Below are positions 13,327 to 14,096 of a DNA stretch of 14,096 nt, piece after piece (the stretch's first letter is position 1; the number at the start of each line of letters is the position of its first letter). A model generated the notes under the pieces. The model was given only the letters and a program-made list of their open reading frames with translations. It searched no databases and was not told where the DNA came from. The position numbers were made by a program, and so were the translations under genes. The DNA comes from JBBRSC01 sp038245795 (GTDB taxonomy: Bacteria > Actinomycetota > Acidimicrobiia > Acidimicrobiales > Microtrichaceae), in assembly GCA_038245795.1 (NCBI GenBank), contig JBBRSC010000063.1:1-14096 (forward strand), given 5' to 3'.

Positions 13327-13617
13327 GTGCCGGCTGAGACGCACACGCAGAGCGCTCCTCTCGATCGGGATGCCGTGGCACTGCTCATCAAGGAACGACT
13401 GGCAGAGATCCTCGAAATCGATGCCAGTCAGATCGCCGAGTCGGCACGGTTCTCCGATGATCTGGGAGCTGATTCACTGGCCCTGATCGAGTTGGTTGAA
13501 GCAATCGAGGAGGAACTCGGGGAACGAACCGTCGGCTTCCGAATCGATGATGATGATCTCGATGATCTGGAAACGGTGCGAGACGCTGTGGACTATGTCG
13601 TTGCTCGACTCGACTGA
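13327..13617 (+). CDS. acpP: Acyl carrier protein
   Basis: Carries growing acyl chains on 4'-phosphopantetheine in fatty acid synthesis. The 96-residue, acidic protein has the carrier motif GADSLALIELVEAIEEELG with Ser50 as the attachment site, helix I KERLAEILEID before it, and DDLDDLETVRDAVDYV after it. An N-terminal extension of about 12 residues (MPAETHTQSAPLD) makes it longer than the usual 77-80. The start is GTG at 13327, with AGGAG at 13314-13318, 8 bases upstream. Position between plsX and rnc supports a primary-metabolism ACP rather than a polyketide carrier. CoaD and PlsX, both tied to ACP chemistry, lie upstream. Confidence 0.93.
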   Translation: MPAETHTQSAPLDRDAVALLIKERLAEILEIDASQIAESARFSDDLGADSLALIELVEAIEEELGERTVGFRIDDDDLDDLETVRDAVDYVVARLD

Positions 13618-14096
13618 CAGCTCAGCGCGTCTCGCGATCGAACTCGGGACCCGTGTCGGCTACGAATTCATCGACACGTCGCTGGGAGAACTCGCGCTCC
13701 GACATCGATCGTGGTGCAGCGAACACGGCGCGGTCGAGTCGAACGAACGCCTCGAGTTTCTCGGTGATTCGGTGCTCGGGATCATCGTCACGGATCGGTT
13801 GTTCCGACGACTGAGCCAGGCGAACGAGGGTGCACTCGCCCGTCAGCGGGCGGAACTCGTCAACTGGCGACTGCTCGCAACTGTGGCCCGAGACCTCGGC
13901 ATCGGTCCGCTTATCCGACTCGGTCGCGGTGAGGCCGCAACCGGAGGAGCGGAAAAGGCATCGATCCTGGCAGACGCGCTCGAGGCGGTCATCGGGGCGA
14001 TTTACCTCGACGGAGGCCTCGAAACGGCGGGTGAGGTGGTGCTGGGATGGCTCGCGACATCGATCGATGCGGCCATCGCCGGCGAGTTCACCGACT
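13595..14096 (+). CDS. rnc: Ribonuclease III (partial, C-terminus off the right edge)
   Basis: Double-strand-specific endoribonuclease that processes rRNA precursors and mRNA. About 167 residues are present, essentially the whole nuclease domain. The signature NERLEFLGDSVLG (from base 13742) supplies the first acidic metal ligands, followed by LARQRAELVNWRLLATVARDLGIG, RLGRGEAATGGAEKASILADALEAVIGAIYLDGG with the second acidic cluster. The double-stranded RNA-binding domain is beyond the window edge. The likely start is ATG at 13595, overlapping the acpP end by 23 bases; TTG at 13601 and ATG at 13562 are alternatives, and none has a strong ribosome site, so translation is probably coupled to acpP. 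Confidence 0.93.
   Translation, partial: MSLLDSTDSSARLAIELGTRVGYEFIDTSLGELALRHRSWCSEHGAVESNERLEFLGDSVLGIIVTDRLFRRLSQANEGALARQRAELVNWRLLATVARDLGIGPLIRLGRGEAATGGAEKASILADALEAVIGAIYLDGGLETAGEVVLGWLATSIDAAIAGEFTD

Noticed and set aside
1..14096. Mobile elements, CRISPR arrays, tRNA or rRNA genes
   Set aside because: Reading both strands I found no transposase, direct repeat array, terminal repeats or RNA gene pattern.

Overview
The window is GC-rich, densely packed DNA from a high-GC actinobacterium. The gene content and order point to the Acidimicrobiia (Ilumatobacter/Microthrix-like): an actinobacterial XPB helicase paired with a Helicase_C_3-type partner, a SepIVA/DivIVA-like coiled-coil gene between coaD and a DUF177 gene, and the run rpmF-plsX-acpP-rnc. 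The class assignment is an inference from gene order and protein style. I saw no insertion sequence, CRISPR array, tRNA or rRNA. No gap without a gene exceeds about 125 bases.

Left part, about 1-5645: a small carbohydrate-type locus. Reading leftward there is a ROK-family regulator, a DegT/AHBA-synthase-like PLP aminotransferase, a lipoprotein solute-binding protein and an ABC sugar permease that runs off the left edge. The genes overlap by 4, overlap by 4, and are then separated by 3 bases, so this is one operon. Divergent from it is a cytoplasmic protein related to neutral/alkaline ceramidases. Between the two sits a perfect palindrome (two 10-base arms around one base) overlapping the regulator's likely promoter, a strong operator candidate. 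Together they look like an uptake and processing locus for an amino-, N-acylamino- or keto-substituted sugar or cyclitol; the substrate is not determined.

Middle, about 5646-5900: a candidate 52-residue zinc-ribbon protein on the minus strand, convergent with the ceramidase-like gene. Its frame has good codon usage and two CxxC pairs but no ATG, GTG or TTG start.

Right part, 5901-14096, all on the plus strand: a Helicase_C_3 protein, XPB helicase, rsmD, coaD, a SepIVA-like protein and DUF177/YceD, mostly joined by stop/start overlaps. Then, each behind a -10-like box, come rpmF-plsX and acpP-rnc (rnc cut by the right edge). This is core housekeeping: DNA repair, 16S rRNA methylation, coenzyme A synthesis, cell-envelope growth, ribosomal protein L32, phospholipid/fatty acid precursors and RNA processing.

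A recurring TAGNNT -10-like hexamer precedes the ROK gene, the zinc-ribbon frame, the helicase operon, rpmF and acpP. At the first three the box lies only 6-8 bases from the proposed start codon, which suggests leaderless transcripts.
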